DNA of 64,000 nucleotides from Paramacrobiotus metropolitanus (GCF_019649055.1 NW_026570306.1:558001-622000); one strand, 5' to 3'; positions 12,201 through 24,384 are shown, counted from the stretch's first letter. Numbers and translations are program-made. The notes: generated by a model from the letters alone, not told the origin.

Positions 12201-13149
12201 TTGCGTCGGAACTCATTTACGTCGGATTTTCACGCGTTAAAACGTGGAGCGGTTTGGCCATTGAACCAACCTTTGCATTTTTCTGTTACAGTCATTAAAA
12301 CAGAAGAAGGCCACTCAACAAAGAAAGCGAGAATCAGAGCGGCTAAAACGCATGTCCTAAAACTGAACTAGCCAATCTGTGTGTTTACGCATAATCAAAT
12401 CCATTTCATTTTGGCCACTCTTAACTGTGCACGTTAATACAAATCCTTATGCAATAAATTTACTGCAAAAGTTCTGGGATGAAAATGATGTCTAGCTTCG
12501 CTTCGGTCTTTTGCTAGCCTTCAGCGGTGCACTTTCCTAGTTATGTTTTCTCTGCGAAATCCAACCGTGTAAGAATATTCTGCCTCCCGCTGAGACAGAT
12601 ATCGATCAGGGAAACGGATATTATTGATTTTACTGTGTGCTTCGTTTGTCCTATCTGTAACGCTAGTAGCGCGGCTGGGTTTCAATCAGCACGTAATCGA
12701 GCGGATGGTACGATTTGTGATAGTCGAGCGAATGGGACGGTCTACGAGACATATTCAGTTAGAAGCGGTTGTACTTGCAACCCCAGCTCAACCTATCCCA
12801 TCCAACCATCTGCTGTCAATCCGCTCCGTTGGTTCACCAACTCAGCCAGCAATCCCACCTGTCCACGCCGCTGTCCTCACCACGTCCTCCCACACTGACA
12901 TCCTACTTCCTCCTTCTACGAAGGGTCAGCCCGCCGATCCGTATGTTGTGGCAACTGACTCACCGTTGGTTCAACCCGCACACCGGTCGGTATGAGCAGT
13001 CGGAGTGGTGGACTGCTTGCAGTCATAGCCCCTCCTCCTGCGGAACCTGATCCGGTATAACTGACTCACCGTTGGTCTGCCGGACGGGACAACTGCGTAA
13101 AGTACGTAACTGACTGAAAACTAGAGCGATGAGTACGTCGAAATTATCG
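9239..13149. other. AT-rich intergenic stretch, no gene recognised
   Basis: Nearly 4 kb with only short frames on both strands and no motif I can place. Frames around 12527-13050 overlap on one strand but have low-complexity Ser/Pro composition and no homology signal. Nothing was found that supports a gene, RNA or defined repeat. Confidence 0.6.
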
Positions 13150-13665
13150 GGTAACAGTAACGAGACATCGTTTGGACAAACCGCAACAAGAAGGTCAGTG
13201 GGGTACAGGAACTGCTACAATTTATGGTAAATCTGTTCAACCCGGAAACAATGGAGTAGGAATACGGAAGAAACGATTAAAGAACCATCTTTTCCTCAAA
13301 ACGGTCCGGGATTATATGCAGCCGACCTTCCTTGTTGATACGAATAGCGACGAAGCCATTTGAACTGCTATGCAAGATGTGCAAACCAAAGGATCCAGCG
13401 GGGAATCCCGTAGTAAAATTGCATAAGAAACTGGACGCAATTTACAGTGCGCCGAGTTACTGGATCGCGCAGGGAGCGGGCTTTTTCGGTCTGCGGAAGA
13501 GGTCGGATGAGTCATAAGACCAGTTCGCTTGCAACTTAAGAAGCAAACTGGAAGAGTGCGGACATCGACTGTGAAGTGGAGAAAAACCTCACTGCAGCAT
13601 TTGTGATGGGACTAAAACTGACGCGACCCGGGATACTACCTCATAAGTGCGAAAGTACATGTACA
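13150..13665 (+). pseudogene. Gag remnant of an animal Gypsy-type element, multiply broken
   Basis: Translated pieces in more than one frame align in order with the second Gag remnant at 15976-16627. A segment with C-K-P-K-D-P lies near 13381, a segment ending S-Y-W-I-A-Q near 13470, and an E-K-N-L-T-A-A-F-V-M-G-L segment near 13580-13620. These match C-K-P-K-M-P, the following helix and E-K-N-L-S-A-G-L-V-A-G-V in the other copy. The pattern is typical of Gag from K02A2.6-like Gypsy elements of animals. No zinc knuckle remains and several stops interrupt the frames, so the copy is dead. Confidence 0.55.
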
Positions 13666-14507
13666 ACGTGGAGCACTGTACTGTACTGTATGAACTGCAC
13701 AATTATATTGCAATATGAGATGACTGCAAATACAGAGATACCGTAATTATATTATTTATATCGTATCTAACCGTTAACGCGGGGCCAATATTATGCCACA
13801 GCAAAGGTGGCTACAGCTGATATCTACGTAAAGCCCGCAATTAACGGTTCTTTGACAATATCGGTTTTCTTCGTCATCTCGTACTAAAAGATGTCAAATA
13901 CTTCTCACTGATGACCCGGATGAAAATGACCATGAGAGTGAATATCTACGCATAGGACAGCTTTGCCACCTTTGCAATTCCGAATTAAACTAATAAAAGG
14001 AGACCTTCATAGTTTTTCCAAACTCATCGCTTGGGAAAGTTACTGTTTTTCTGAGCTCGTTGCCTGGAAAAGCTATCAGCAGCCGATCACCGATCTGTAG
14101 TACAAAAATTAATACAAATCTGCAGTACCAGTGTAACGCGGCTGGATATTCCCGTTGCAGACTACAAATTCTAGCTGTCGAACGATACATGTCCAATCTC
14201 TCTGTAATGGATGAACTCTACCAGTCCTTCAAATGAATTTTCACCGAGGTTTACCAGTCCTTCATTCAAATACACAAATTGCCCTTACTCACTCCGTTGG
14301 TGTCGTCTTTGCCCCATAATACGATATCCAATAAAACAAGTCACAAATCCTGTCACTCTTTCTCAATGGTGGAGATATCCAACTAACAAATCAAGTTCTG
14401 TCGCTGTTTATTTCTTTAAATTCCGCGTTCTCATCGAACCCCTTGCTGGTTCATCAGGAAGATAATCTATGTATTGAGTTTTTACTTTTTATGTTTATTA
14501 CCGCGAT
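13666..14507. other. Intergenic, nothing recognised
   Basis: Short unsupported frames only. It lies between two unrelated retroelement fragments. Confidence 0.5.
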
Positions 14508-14700
14508 TAGGATACTTGTGGTTGGCCGTTTCTGCAGAGCAGTCTCTAGTGAAGTGGTTACCACAGTATTTCCTACATGTCGGAGCGGTTGCTTGGTATT
14601 CTTTCGTCTTATGACCATATTGATGACATTTGCGACAAGCGTAGGGCACACCAACACAACCACACCAATTGCGTTCCCAAAGGTCCCGGCCACGGGCTTT
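14508..14700 (-). pseudogene. LINE ORF1-like zinc-knuckle fragment
   Basis: On the minus strand, about 14652 down to 14510 encodes two consecutive knuckles: C-R-K-C-H-Q-Y-G-H followed by a Tyr where the last Cys should be, then C-R-K-Y-C-G-N-H-F-T-R-D-C. It then runs S-A-E-T-A-N-H-K-Y-P. Paired CCHC knuckles followed by a further N-H-K segment are characteristic of ORF1 proteins of Jockey-like non-LTR retrotransposons. One ligand is already lost and no reverse transcriptase is attached, so it is a fragment. Confidence 0.55.
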
Positions 14701-15045
14701 GAAAGAACATAACTATGACAAGGAGCGCTCGAAAAACCTGTGGGAACTATACCCGAAAAACCGCACACTGTCGAAGTCCGACTTAAGAGCACGTGACTAC
14801 ACAGAAAAAAGAACACGGCATTCCATGATGAAGGTATTTCAAAAATATCAGAACAGAGTCGACTAGTAGTAGATTTTCGGGGTGCTTGCTGCTTATACTG
14901 GAATGACACAGGCCTAGCGAATGTTCAAAAACAGGAGGTCAGACTGAAAACTGGAAAAAGTGTAATCATCAAAGAAATTCATAATATTGGTACTAGAAAA
15001 GATGTCGAAGAAATAAGCGTGGTAGTGCGAGTGTGGCAGCTGTCC

Positions 15046-15165
15046 TTGCCATGGACAACCATAACCCACCGCCGTTTCGTCCATATAATCGCCATACGCC
15101 CCACCGCCGCCTCCCTACACCGTACTGTATACCGCCGCACCGGTGGCGAGCGAAGGGATAAAGGC
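15046..15165 (+). other. Short Pro/His-rich frame, possible Gag N-terminus
   Basis: An ATG near 15052 opens a short frame rich in Pro, His and Arg. It stops near 15160 just before a GTAAGT at 15168. Because the Gag remnant at 15976 lacks an N-terminal part, this could be its displaced start, but no homology was visible. Confidence 0.2.
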
Positions 15166-15235
15166 GACGTAAGTTTTGGAGCTATTTTTATTCTTGTGGT
15201 ACTTTTTATGCGATTTTGCTTTTATTTAGCGGGCA

Positions 15236-15838
15236 ATGGAGCGGTGCAGATTAGATCTACCATGCTTGCACCATTGCTGTTTGCATATATCGCCATTACG
15301 CGTGATCTGTCCGTGCCTCGTAAGCTTTTTGTTTGGTTTGAGTACGATCGACGTTTCCGAAAAAAAAACGGCCTATTCCAATACAGCATGGTTCTGTGAA
15401 GATTCCGACGATCATGGCAGACGTGATCCGCATCGTTCCATTGCCCGATATTCACAGCAGCAACTCTCCGGTTCCTTCATCCGCTACTTCATCCGGCATT
15501 CCGCTACAGGGCTGTTACATCTGCCAAGATCCATACCATTATGCAAACGGTATGGATCTTGGCTCCACCATGCGGACACGAGCTACACCACGCTACTCTG
15601 CAAACTCCAGCGTTTCAGTTGCTGCTACACCGCGGCAGCGGGTGTCGGGGGGCTGTTACAGCAACCTCAACGAAATCCACGCATTACGATTTGCCGCGAC
15701 TACAGCAACGGCCGATGTAAACACTCGTTCTCCTCAGCGTCGGATTCATGCCACAATGCCACATATACATGCGACCAATGCCGCGTTGGATTCGATACCA
15801 CACATACATGTGTGGCATCGAAGAAATTTTATAATTAA
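15236..15838 (+). pseudogene. Fragment with a Cys/His zinc cluster, possibly retroelement Gag-like
   Basis: A 200-codon open frame whose last 55 residues hold a Cys/His cluster: C-R-D-Y-S-N-G-R-C, then S-C-H-N-A-T-Y-T-C-D-Q-C, then T-H-T-C (about 15690-15820). A C-x-x-[F/Y]-N-x-G-x-C segment followed by a C-x-x-C pair resembles the zinc cluster in Gag-like proteins of tyrosine-recombinase (DIRS-like) retrotransposons. That comparison is from memory and tentative. The upstream half has no recognisable domain, and another frame (15396-16022) is open over the same DNA, so the frame assignment is uncertain. Confidence 0.3.
15524..15562. repeat. Perfect 14-bp inverted repeat with 11-nt loop
   Basis: CCAAGATCCATACC at 15524-15537 is mirrored exactly by GGTATGGATCTTGG at 15549-15562. 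It lies inside the zinc-cluster fragment. Confidence 0.9.
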
Positions 15839-15975
15839 AACATTATGCAAATTTGCACCTGCGGTATTTGTGTTGTGTTTTTGCTCTCATTTGCTCTCAT
15901 TTAGCGTACGCCCACCTTCTGTGCTGACCGACCTTGACACCGACAAGCACCGCGCCTTGCTAATATGTAAACAGT

Positions 15976-16627
15976 TTGTACACGAAGGCCCTACAGCTCT
16001 TAGTTTCCATGTGCAAACCTAAGATGCCGTCCGACTTCACATTGGGTGAACTGGTCACGAAGCTGGAAACTGCCTACGTACAAGAACCAAATAACCGAAT
16101 GGGCACTATTCTTCAGTCTTCGACAGGACGAAAAAGAGAGCCTGGTGGACTTCGCGACGCGGTCACGAGACGAAACGATCCCCTGTGATTTTTCGGCAAC
16201 AGTGCTGGAGAAGAATTTAAGTGCTGGTCTCGTCGCAGGCGTCAAAAGCGCAATGATGCTACCTAATGCTGCAACACCTGAAGACGTTCGAGCGCCGCCC
16301 TACAAATCGCTATCAAATATGAAAGAGCGGAGAAAAACTAATGTAGAAGAGAACGTGGTAGCAAGAATTGCAAAGCGCGAAACAAAAGGGAAAAGAGATA
16401 AAAAGAGCAGCAAGAAGAATGAAGAGAATGAGGACCAAAGCGGAAGTGACGAAGAGACGCAGTCCCGGCGTAAATGCAAAAGATGTGGATCCTGGCGGCA
16501 TTCGCCAGAAGAAGGCTGGTATAAGAGCACCAGATGCAAAAACTGCGGTATAAAGGGACATACAGAAAGAGCGTGTCAACAAAGGGATAAGAAGAAGGAT
16601 ATGGCAGATGACGATATTACGTTGTAG
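15976..16627 (+). pseudogene. Gypsy-type Gag (capsid and zinc knuckles), one frameshift
   Basis: Capsid-like helices occupy the first part (L-L-V-S-M-C-K-P-K near 16000; E-S-L-V-D-F near 16130-16150), followed by a long basic Lys/Glu stretch (16330-16460). A knuckle region follows: a first C-K-R-C-G-S-W-R-H unit without its final Cys and a complete C-K-N-C-G-I-K-G-H-T-E-R-A-C (C-x2-C-x4-H-x4-C) near 16530-16580. The order matches Gag of animal Gypsy elements. The frame shifts near 16100, between the first helix and the rest; from there it is open to TAG at 16625-16627. No protease or RT follows, so the element is truncated. Confidence 0.7.
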
Positions 16628-17373
16628 CAATAAGCAACCGGTTGGCGGTTTGCATGCTGTGCTATCTTAAACAAATACGACTATAATACCAATTATACGG
16701 ACAAAAAGAACATAAACTGCTACAATTATAGCAAAGCAAGCAACAAGTAGTGCGAGAAAACATTTCAGAAAATAATAGCACCGTCCGGTGTGCTGCAAGC
16801 GTGGTTGCTCGACTTTGGCGTGGAAAAGCAGAAATGCAAACTTTTGAAGTAAGCAAAAGCGTAAACATTTTTCGTTTAAAAAAATGCGTTTGTTTCAGAA
16901 TTATTATGCATATACAGTAATCGAATGATCTTTTGAATTTGAGTAAGCGTCAAAATCTTTGAGGCTGGTCCACCAAAGTGAAGTATGCGGAGCACTTACT
17001 TGCAGGGTCATTGGGGTGGTGCGCAGTACATCAGGATAATTTGTCGCGAACTTTCTAAAGTTCCAGCGTTATTTCGCACTATGCACGTATTTTACAAGTC
17101 CGTGTTGTACAGTAATCGTACGTAGAAAAATAAGTCTCTCCATTTTTACGGTGTATGCCGTTAAAACTGAATTTTAACAGAGCAGATCATCAAGATATAC
17201 CTTCACAATAATCACTCATGCAGTAATATTTACCTAACAATTAGGTAAATGCACATAGATATACAGAACCTAAATAGAATAATTACGAAGATGCATTCTT
17301 TCAAAGATTACTGAGTACTCATTACTTTAAAGCACCTGATAAATTACTGTACTGATTAATTCTTTATCGGGAG
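16628..17373. other. AT-rich, nothing recognised
   Basis: No open frame or motif worth reporting. Confidence 0.5.
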
Positions 17374-17381
17374 CCTCCAGA

Positions 17382-17522
17382 CAGGGGCGGCTGGAGCTTC
17401 CCGGTTTGGGGTGGGCCAGCACTATTGGCTTTGGGGTGGGCCAGGCCCATAGACTACTATGTTAAAAAATTTTTTTTGGAGGGGGCCATGGCCCCCTGGC
17501 CGAGGGGTTCCAGCCGCCTATG
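17382..17522. mobile_element. hAT-type MITE with 8-bp target-site duplication
   Basis: A 141-bp element. The left end CAGGGGCGGCTGGA (17382-17395) is the inverse of the right end TCCAGCCGCCTATG (17509-17522) with two mismatches near the tip. It is flanked on both sides by the identical octamer CCTCCAGA (17374-17381 and 17523-17530), the 8-bp duplication made by hAT transposases. The interior holds a run of A/T and a perfect GGGGGCCATGGCCCCC palindrome. It has no coding capacity and is therefore a non-autonomous element. Confidence 0.9.
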
Positions 17523-17530
17523 CCTCCAGA

Positions 17531-19180
17531 TAATGCCACGCACTGTCTAACAATCTTATGCAGTCGGTTGCTATGGCAATCGATGAGCTCCAACTAGCAA
17601 ATGCAATATAATTGATTACAAGCCCAGCGCGGATGAATAATGTCTGATGATTTTGAACATGTAAAAAGGTTAACCGCATAATAATAAATATTTAAATAAT
17701 TGCTGTTTGCTGCGAAATAAATAATTGCTGTTTGAGTTGATTGGCACGATGTTTATTACATTAAGTTGAATTTTTGGAAGATGTTAACAGAGTGGCTTCT
17801 GTGCCCATAGTAAGTTACAATCTGGGGATTTACAAAAAGCCCATGTTAAGCTAATGGCCACCATGGTAACAAGCTTTTGAGTGACCACTGGACTGTTGGG
17901 ATTGAGCTTTCCAGAAAATTTATGATGCAGGAATACTCTCGACACTGAGAGGATTCTCTAGCACTTTAGAGCGTGCAGATTGGATGTGTGGAACGGGAGA
18001 ACATAGAGTAGAACGGCAAAGTGTCGAGGACCCTTGTTACTTAGTTAGTATTCATATAATTAAGTAAATATCGCAGCGGAGTTCGAAATTCGAATTAACA
18101 TCAGCTGGTAAATGGCAGTAGTATGTACTTAGTACATAAAAAACAAAATGTTACGTAGCAGTCATTCACGGGAATGCGCGCCGATTGTATCACCGTTTTG
18201 CGTTGGAGTGCGCCGTTGCGTTGTGAACCGGTCAACATGACCTTAGTAGGTTATAATTTGCATCGAGCGCAGCGAGATGCTGCTATTAAGCTACCTATAA
18301 GCCTTCGTCGTGAGCATTAAATTTGTCTGACGCCACAAAGAGCGTACGTCACACTTTTCCAGTTCCACGAATTCAGTATTATCATTTTGCTGTGGTACTG
18401 AAGCTCGCGCTCGTGCAATATTATGTGGTTAACAACCACCACTTGTTTACTGGTATTGGTCCCTAGCTTTTTTTCAGTAGTTTGTTGTATGTAACGTGTT
18501 AATGTGATTTGAATGATGCTGCAAGTACGGGCGGGTTCAAAATAAGCACTGTAACTATTTGTACATGGCGGCATTGAATAGTATACTGAACAGTGGTACA
18601 AAGTAGCAGATTAGTATGGCGCCGCTGACAGAGAACTCCTCCGGTGTACATCGGTTTGATAGTTTTCCATAACTGTTGGTTGTTAGTGGCTTAGTGCTGC
18701 TGCTAACGGCTACGTGGAATTACCGAAAAACTTAATTTTCTCGTTTGCGTTCACGAGTCCACTTTGCAGAGCAGCGGAACATTTAATTATGTAAATACTG
18801 AATAAAACCTGGTATTGTTTTATTGTGCGTGGACACGGTAAATTATCAATTTAAAAACAATATGTAAATGAGACTCTGTATAACACTGTGTGATTAACTG
18901 CAACATTTGGACTGTAGTGCAAAATTTACAATTTAGGTTACGTGATGATACAGCATCCAGATAGCTGTTAGCATTTTCCGTTGTTTTAAGTCTTCTTTCT
19001 TAATAGCTAAGCGGCCACCAAAATACTACTTATTTTTCGGTTAAGAAGAAAAAATTAATTCTTTCCGCTTCCAACAGTAAAGTTCAGTAATGCGTGTGCG
19101 GTGCGCCGTGTGGTGTGCTTCCAGTACGTCAGGATTCGGCAAGCATATGGCTGTATCCCATAATATTTTTTCAAAATTAA
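17531..19180. other. AT-rich intergenic, nothing recognised
   Basis: Short unsupported frames on both strands. Confidence 0.5.
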
Positions 19181-19189
19181 TTTGTTCAT

Positions 19190-19272
19190 TTTTATATCAG
19201 CATTCTGTATTTGCAGTGCATTCTGTATTCGTTCATTCATTTTTTATATCAGCATTCTGTATTTGCAGTGCA
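19190..19272. repeat. Imperfect tandem repeat (CAGCATTCTGTATTTGCAGTGCA)
   Basis: CAGCATTCTGTATTTGCAGTGCA occurs at about 19199 and again at about 19250, with a shorter CATTCTGTATTCG copy between them. It is a local duplication with no visible gene. Confidence 0.7.
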
Positions 19273-19954
19273 AAAATATAGTATGTACGATGTCGGATGT
19301 GCAGTAGTACTGTACAATCTGACTAAATGAGGAGGCTACGGTCTATGTTAAAAAGCCAGCGAACAGCCTTTTTTGCCCGCTGAGGCTGGTTGATCAATGC
19401 AGCCTCTCTCTGTTGTGACTATAAATAGACTGAAGACAGCGCATTCCGGTGCTGCCAAAAAAGCGCAAGCGGAGTGCTGCCTTGCTGTATCGATCGATCG
19501 CGCACATGTGTGTGTGAGTGGGTAAATCCGCTCGCATTCACTTACACACGTATGAGTGTGGCTGTCTGTGCGCGTACTAGCTGTACAAACCGGTTTTCGC
19601 TGTCTTCGCTACAACGCATACCCTAAACCCGTAGCTTCCTTTCTTGCTCGCATTGTATGTATCGCATGTGTTTATGAGGGAGTTTATAGCGGTTGCTACA
19701 ACTTTGTGGCTACGTGCTATCCCCTCCCACGATGCACAAATGCTAGTCTGTTCGCATAAACTCGTCGCCAGCTTGCTACCCTTCTAGCTGATAGCAAGAA
19801 AGTAGCCAGTTCACAGCGGCTTGCTACGACTAGACGGCACCCGCCCGGTGTGACCGTAGAAGGCAACCGCCCACAGTAACGGCAGGTAGCAACAGCAGCG
19901 CCCGCCCACCGCTACGGCAGCGGACAACCTCTTACGGTGGCGGGTTACTTGACT

Positions 19955-20044
19955 ATGGCAAGCCGATATTAGGCTTATGGCAAGCCGACATTAGGTATAT
20001 GGCAAGCCGACATTAATTACATTATGGCAAGCCGATATTAGGCG
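19955..20044. repeat. Four-copy tandem repeat (ATGGCAAGCCGATATTAGG)
   Basis: ATGGCAAGCCGA[T/C]ATTA starts at about 19955, 19977, 19999 and 20024, a period of 22-25 bp with C/T variation between copies. It is followed by an A/T-rich low-complexity zone to about 20350. Confidence 0.85.
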
Positions 20045-20557
20045 TACTCGTAATATTGCTATCTTCTGGAAATTATTTTAATCCGCTTTTAACTTTTTAA
20101 TTTATTTTACATGTGAAACATTTTTTCTTTATTTGATTTGTTTCAAGATTTCATCTTCAAAATCTAAATTGAAATCTTTGAAAATTTTAATTTTAAAATT
20201 TCAAGTTTAGTTGTAAGTTGAAATTTTAAAAAAAATTTAAGTTACTACTTGAACTTGAATTTTAAAAAAAATACAGTTTAACTTTCAAATTTTATTTAAA
20301 AGTTTAAAAAGTTGAATTTTAAATTTAAAAAGTTTCATTACATGGTCGTGTTTGTTAAGTCGAACTTGGTTTCAGACTTTTTAATGGTTATTGTGTACTG
20401 TATCGAATTTTTCCGCATTATCTGCGAAGTTGGTATATGGATTAGCAACCTCAAGAGGTTACTACATGGCTTAACCATTGTCCTTTCGAGCTAGCAATCT
20501 AGTCACGACTACCAATAGCATCGTCTGTTTATGCAGACATTTGCGCTACATAGTCGG

Positions 20558-20670
20558 TGCTACATAGCCAGCTATGTAGCAGTAGTCAGCCAGCATAAAC
20601 TCATTTTGTGGAACTACTTGCTACCAAAACGGCTACGGGAGACCACGCCTCCGAAAATGGTAGCAAGTAG
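20558..20670. repeat. Two adjacent perfect hairpins built on GCTAC/GTAGC
   Basis: TGCTACATAGC and GCTATGTAGCA are separated by two bases (20558-20581). CTACTTGCTACCA (20614-20626) is mirrored by TGGTAGCAAGTAG (20658-20670). GCTAC words are also dense in 19690-19880, so the interval 19.5-20.7 kb may be the body of an old foldback-type element. Confidence 0.7.
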
Positions 20671-20699
20671 CAAGTAGTCAGGTCCGATAAACTGCCTCT

Positions 20700-22374
20700 A
20701 TATTCGACTGTCAAGTGTCAACACGACTGCAGCGTTCGCTCGCTGTCGAGTAGCTCCTCTGGAATGTCAACTAAGGAAGTATACGAATTAAACCGGCAAA
20801 AAACTAAGCCGATGTTGCATTGCAGTATGAATTTCTTATCTCGACTACGTGAAAACATGCAAAACAACTCTAGTCTGTACTGCATGCACCACGATTGCTG
20901 TAATCGTGATAATAAAAACTGCTATAATATTAGTGGTAATCAGACCTGGCTAAACATTTGGCAGATGTTTTGGCTGAAGTAGGGCACAACGCTCCGTTGC
21001 GCGCCCGTGAAAGATAACGCGAGTTAGTCACCACAACATTCTCAAGCCGAAAGCTAACGGCTGCGCTTATTGGTCCGCTACGTGATCCACAGATGAATTA
21101 CAAAACGCAGCTTCGAAGCTGCGTTTTCTGTTTCACATACACTTTCACCTCCGTTGTTCAGTATAGCCAACAGAGCTTTACACAGTGGTCACCCGTAACA
21201 TGATGAAGCGTTTTAATTTTATTAGCTAATAAAAATTGATGTGATTGAGTATTAATCTGTATTAGTGATTAGCCCCAGTAGCTAAAAGTTGCTATTAGTA
21301 CTAGGCTAATTGCTAATTTAGTAATTACGATTATTAATTAAAGTAATTATTACTAGTGTTTCTTATTAGGATTAATATTACTAAATTATATCAACAGTGT
21401 TGTTTAGGTTGCTTTACTGCGTAATTAAATCTAATTACTTTAATTAATTACGCTGAGTAATTAGTTGGGTTACACTGAGGAAATGGAATTACATTAGCCA
21501 GTAAAGCTAAGTTAATAATTACTTATTAAATTAATCAATAGTTACCATCAAGGATGCTGCATGCGAATTAATATGCGTCTGCGGCCCTGCATTAAATTCA
21601 TTTGTGTTTATGCAAATACGATTCATCTAGCAGTCAGTGCTAGCGTTTCATCTGCTGATCCACTGCTTATTACTGGTCCAACGCACTCTCATTTTTTGCA
21701 GTGCGTCATCCAACAATGACGCATAATGCTTTCACATTTTATTTCGCGATATTTTTCTCCAGAAGTTTAGCTAGGATTGATCGGGCCTATTGTTGCTATT
21801 GGCACTTGTACAGACTTCAGAATGATAGAATCTCGGAACGTGCGGCATGATCTCAAATGCGATGATTTCAGTTTAAACTGAAAAGCTCATTGACTTCTCT
21901 TGCTGCTTCTTGAATGCGTATCAGACATTTGATTGGGCAATGTTTCAGAAAGCACACCAGAGAAATAACACGTAAACGTCTTCGGTAGCTCTAGCTGTTC
22001 ACTGCATTGTTTCCTCCCACAACGTGCGGCTGTTTATCTGCAACATCCTCTGGTATATTGTAAGCTGATTCCCGTAAAAACTCCGTGGCTGTTTTAATTC
22101 ATGATTTATTGCATTATTGTTGTGCTCCTGGTTTCAAATGCTGCAACTTACAGTAGGGCAAAAATTTTGTTTTTCCCGAGTATGTGTCAGTCAATAATGT
22201 AAAATGTATTTGTATTTCGTAAAAATCAGTACGATGAACAACTTCGCTCAGAATTATGCGAACAGGTTCTTAGTTTCTAGTCTACGATTCAGTCATCATG
22301 AACCCAGTACATCAGAATTATTGTCGTAAATCATTATGATTTTTCAGTTGGCATACCGCAATTAGTTTTACGCA
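20700..22374. other. Intergenic with AT-rich TAATTA stretch
   Basis: About 21220-21540 is dominated by TAATTA/TTAATTA words with no gene. The rest to 22374 is the upstream region of the first four-TM gene; no promoter element could be singled out. Confidence 0.5.
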
Positions 22375-23391
22375 ATGGACAAAAAGCGCAGCGTTGTGAA
22401 GCACACAGGAAAATTGCTGGCCGTCTCCGCTCTGGAGATCATCTTGGGGAGTGTCGGATTTGCCACAAATTTCTACACTCTGTTTTATGGTAAGTAATTC
22501 TTGAAAACCATTTGTGTAAATCAGTTACTTAAAAAAATTTTTAAATTTAAATTTTCAATCTTTTGCTAATTTTTCTGCTGCTCGATATACTGTATTTTGT
22601 TTACAGTCATACAGACCGTATCTCTTTAGGCGTCAGTCAAAATATGTCAAAAGGTAAATGAGAATGCAAAGGTCACTGCGCATATGCAAAGGTCACTGCG
22701 CATACACACGTGCGCGGCATTATGTGTTTAGCAATTATCATAATTCAATGTTTGCAGACCGGTTTTACTAACACAATTTTTTGCCGCTTCTTCTTTTTAA
22801 CTATAACTATTTTATGCCAAGTTATTTTTCTGCTGTACGGTACTTTGCAATTTTGCGGCTGTTTTCTTCAGCATATACATGAGGCATAAGCTAATTCTTT
22901 TTATAGGCGCATTATCGGTCAGCAATACTTTTCCGCTCTTTCAAGTGCTGACCTTTACCGTCACCCTACTCGGATTTGTGCTACAGCTGCTCAGCGGCGC
23001 CTATCGCGCCCTGGCCTGCCTGCTGCTCCGCCAGGGTCACGAGGACACCCCCCTCGATATGGTGCATGTACGGGACAGCGACCTGCGCCTGACCATCTTC
23101 CAAGGCGTTTATGCCACGTGCCTCCTGGTTGTGTGGCTGTGCAGTGTGGCCATGCAGGCCGACAAACTCATCCCGGCTATGGATGTGGGGGCGGCCACCC
23201 ATCGGGTACTGCAGGATGATCCCATCGGGCATCTGATCCTGCTGTGTCTGGTGCTGTCGCTGTTTGCCGGTATGGATGTGACGGTTGTGGCGGGCCGGCT
23301 GTGTCAACGCATCGCTGATGGTCTTCAGAAGCCGAGGCTGCAGACCATCGCTATCCAGCAACAGCAGCCGGAAACGTTACCGTCAGCTTAG
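22375..23391 (+). CDS. Four-transmembrane family protein 1 (199 aa, two exons)
   Basis: Exons 22375-22489 and 22907-23391 are joined by a GT-AG intron in phase 1 and give 199 aa ending at TAG. Hydrophobic segments lie at residues about 14-37 (exon 1), 46-70, 101-120 and 150-168, predicting four membrane spans with both ends on the same side. The C-terminal tail is short and rich in Gln and Pro. Exon 1 ends in N-F-Y-T-L-F-Y-G, the hallmark shared by all relatives in this window. The family is unknown to me; topology resembles tetraspan proteins in general, but no tetraspanin CCG or claudin motif is present. It is the most upstream member of the cluster. Exon 2 is a close match to the inverted fragment at 29347-29448. 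Confidence 0.8.
22662..22704 (+). repeat. Tandem duplication in the intron of four-TM gene 1
   Basis: ATGCAAAGGTCACTGCGCAT occurs twice, one copy right after the other. Confidence 0.85.
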
Positions 23392-24384
23392 AAGAGGATG
23401 ATGGGAGGATGCAATTGTTTTAATTGCTAATACAAAATATGGTACTTCGCTTTGCTGACATGTTTTAATCGTTTGGCTTGTTTTTATCCACTTCTTTTCG
23501 AACTGCGTCTCTGTACGCTTGACATGCATTGGTATCACCGTTATGTCCAAAGTCGTCGACCGGGTCAGTTCACCTGATTCGGCGCTTCTACAGCTCTACA
23601 ACACTACAACATTTTTTATTGTAGCTTTGTGTAGACGCTATTGTTAAGCTTTTTTTATAACAGTTTCATGCGGAATGGCTTCCAAATTTATAACATTGGT
23701 ACACCACTACATAAGAGCCGATTACGATTCTCGGCTGGTGCGTTTCGAAAACTTTCTTACTCTTATCCGTTCACAATCTTTTATATCAAGGCACAGCCGT
23801 GTTACAGTAATGATCAAGGGAAATGCTCGAAAAATGTTACCAAAATTTTATACGTCCATGAAAACGTGAAAACTTGCGCTGCTCACGCAATCCCGAACAA
23901 TGTTTTTGCGTTGTTTATTACATGGCAAGTTGTATATTGTATATATGTACTCGTATTATGTCTATGAAAATGGCAAGTTGTGGGCGCAGATCCCGCTGTT
24001 GACCCAGGTGAGATATGGCAGATACGTAGTACTTGCGTACATCGTTGCCCACTCGTTATCATAATTTTGATTTGCCTGAAATTGTCCTACAAGTGTGCGA
24101 GCACATAAATATAAAGACTTGAAGTTAATATATCAAACTACCGTTTGTATGGCCAAAGAATAAAATAAAACTTTAAATGACCGGAACCGAATGATTAGAA
24201 ATCCAAATATTTACGAACTTAAACAATGCTTAAGATCAGAAGATTTACGTACTTATAGAATACTGAGAATCCAAATATTTACATAGAATATTTACCATTT
24301 TAATTTTTTATCACCATCACACTACTTAATTTAATTTTCAACCTTGAGTATAGTGGACAGCGCCACAAAAATAATATTCACTAA
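23392..24384. other. Intergenic, nothing recognised
   Basis: Downstream of four-TM gene 1. Short frames at 23641-23967 are AT-rich and unsupported. Confidence 0.5.

Noticed and set aside
12527-13050. Overlapping Ser/Pro-rich frames
   Set aside because: Low complexity, three frames open at once, no start context or family match.
22981-23361. Minus-strand 126-codon frame
   Set aside because: Shadow of exon 2 of four-TM gene 1.
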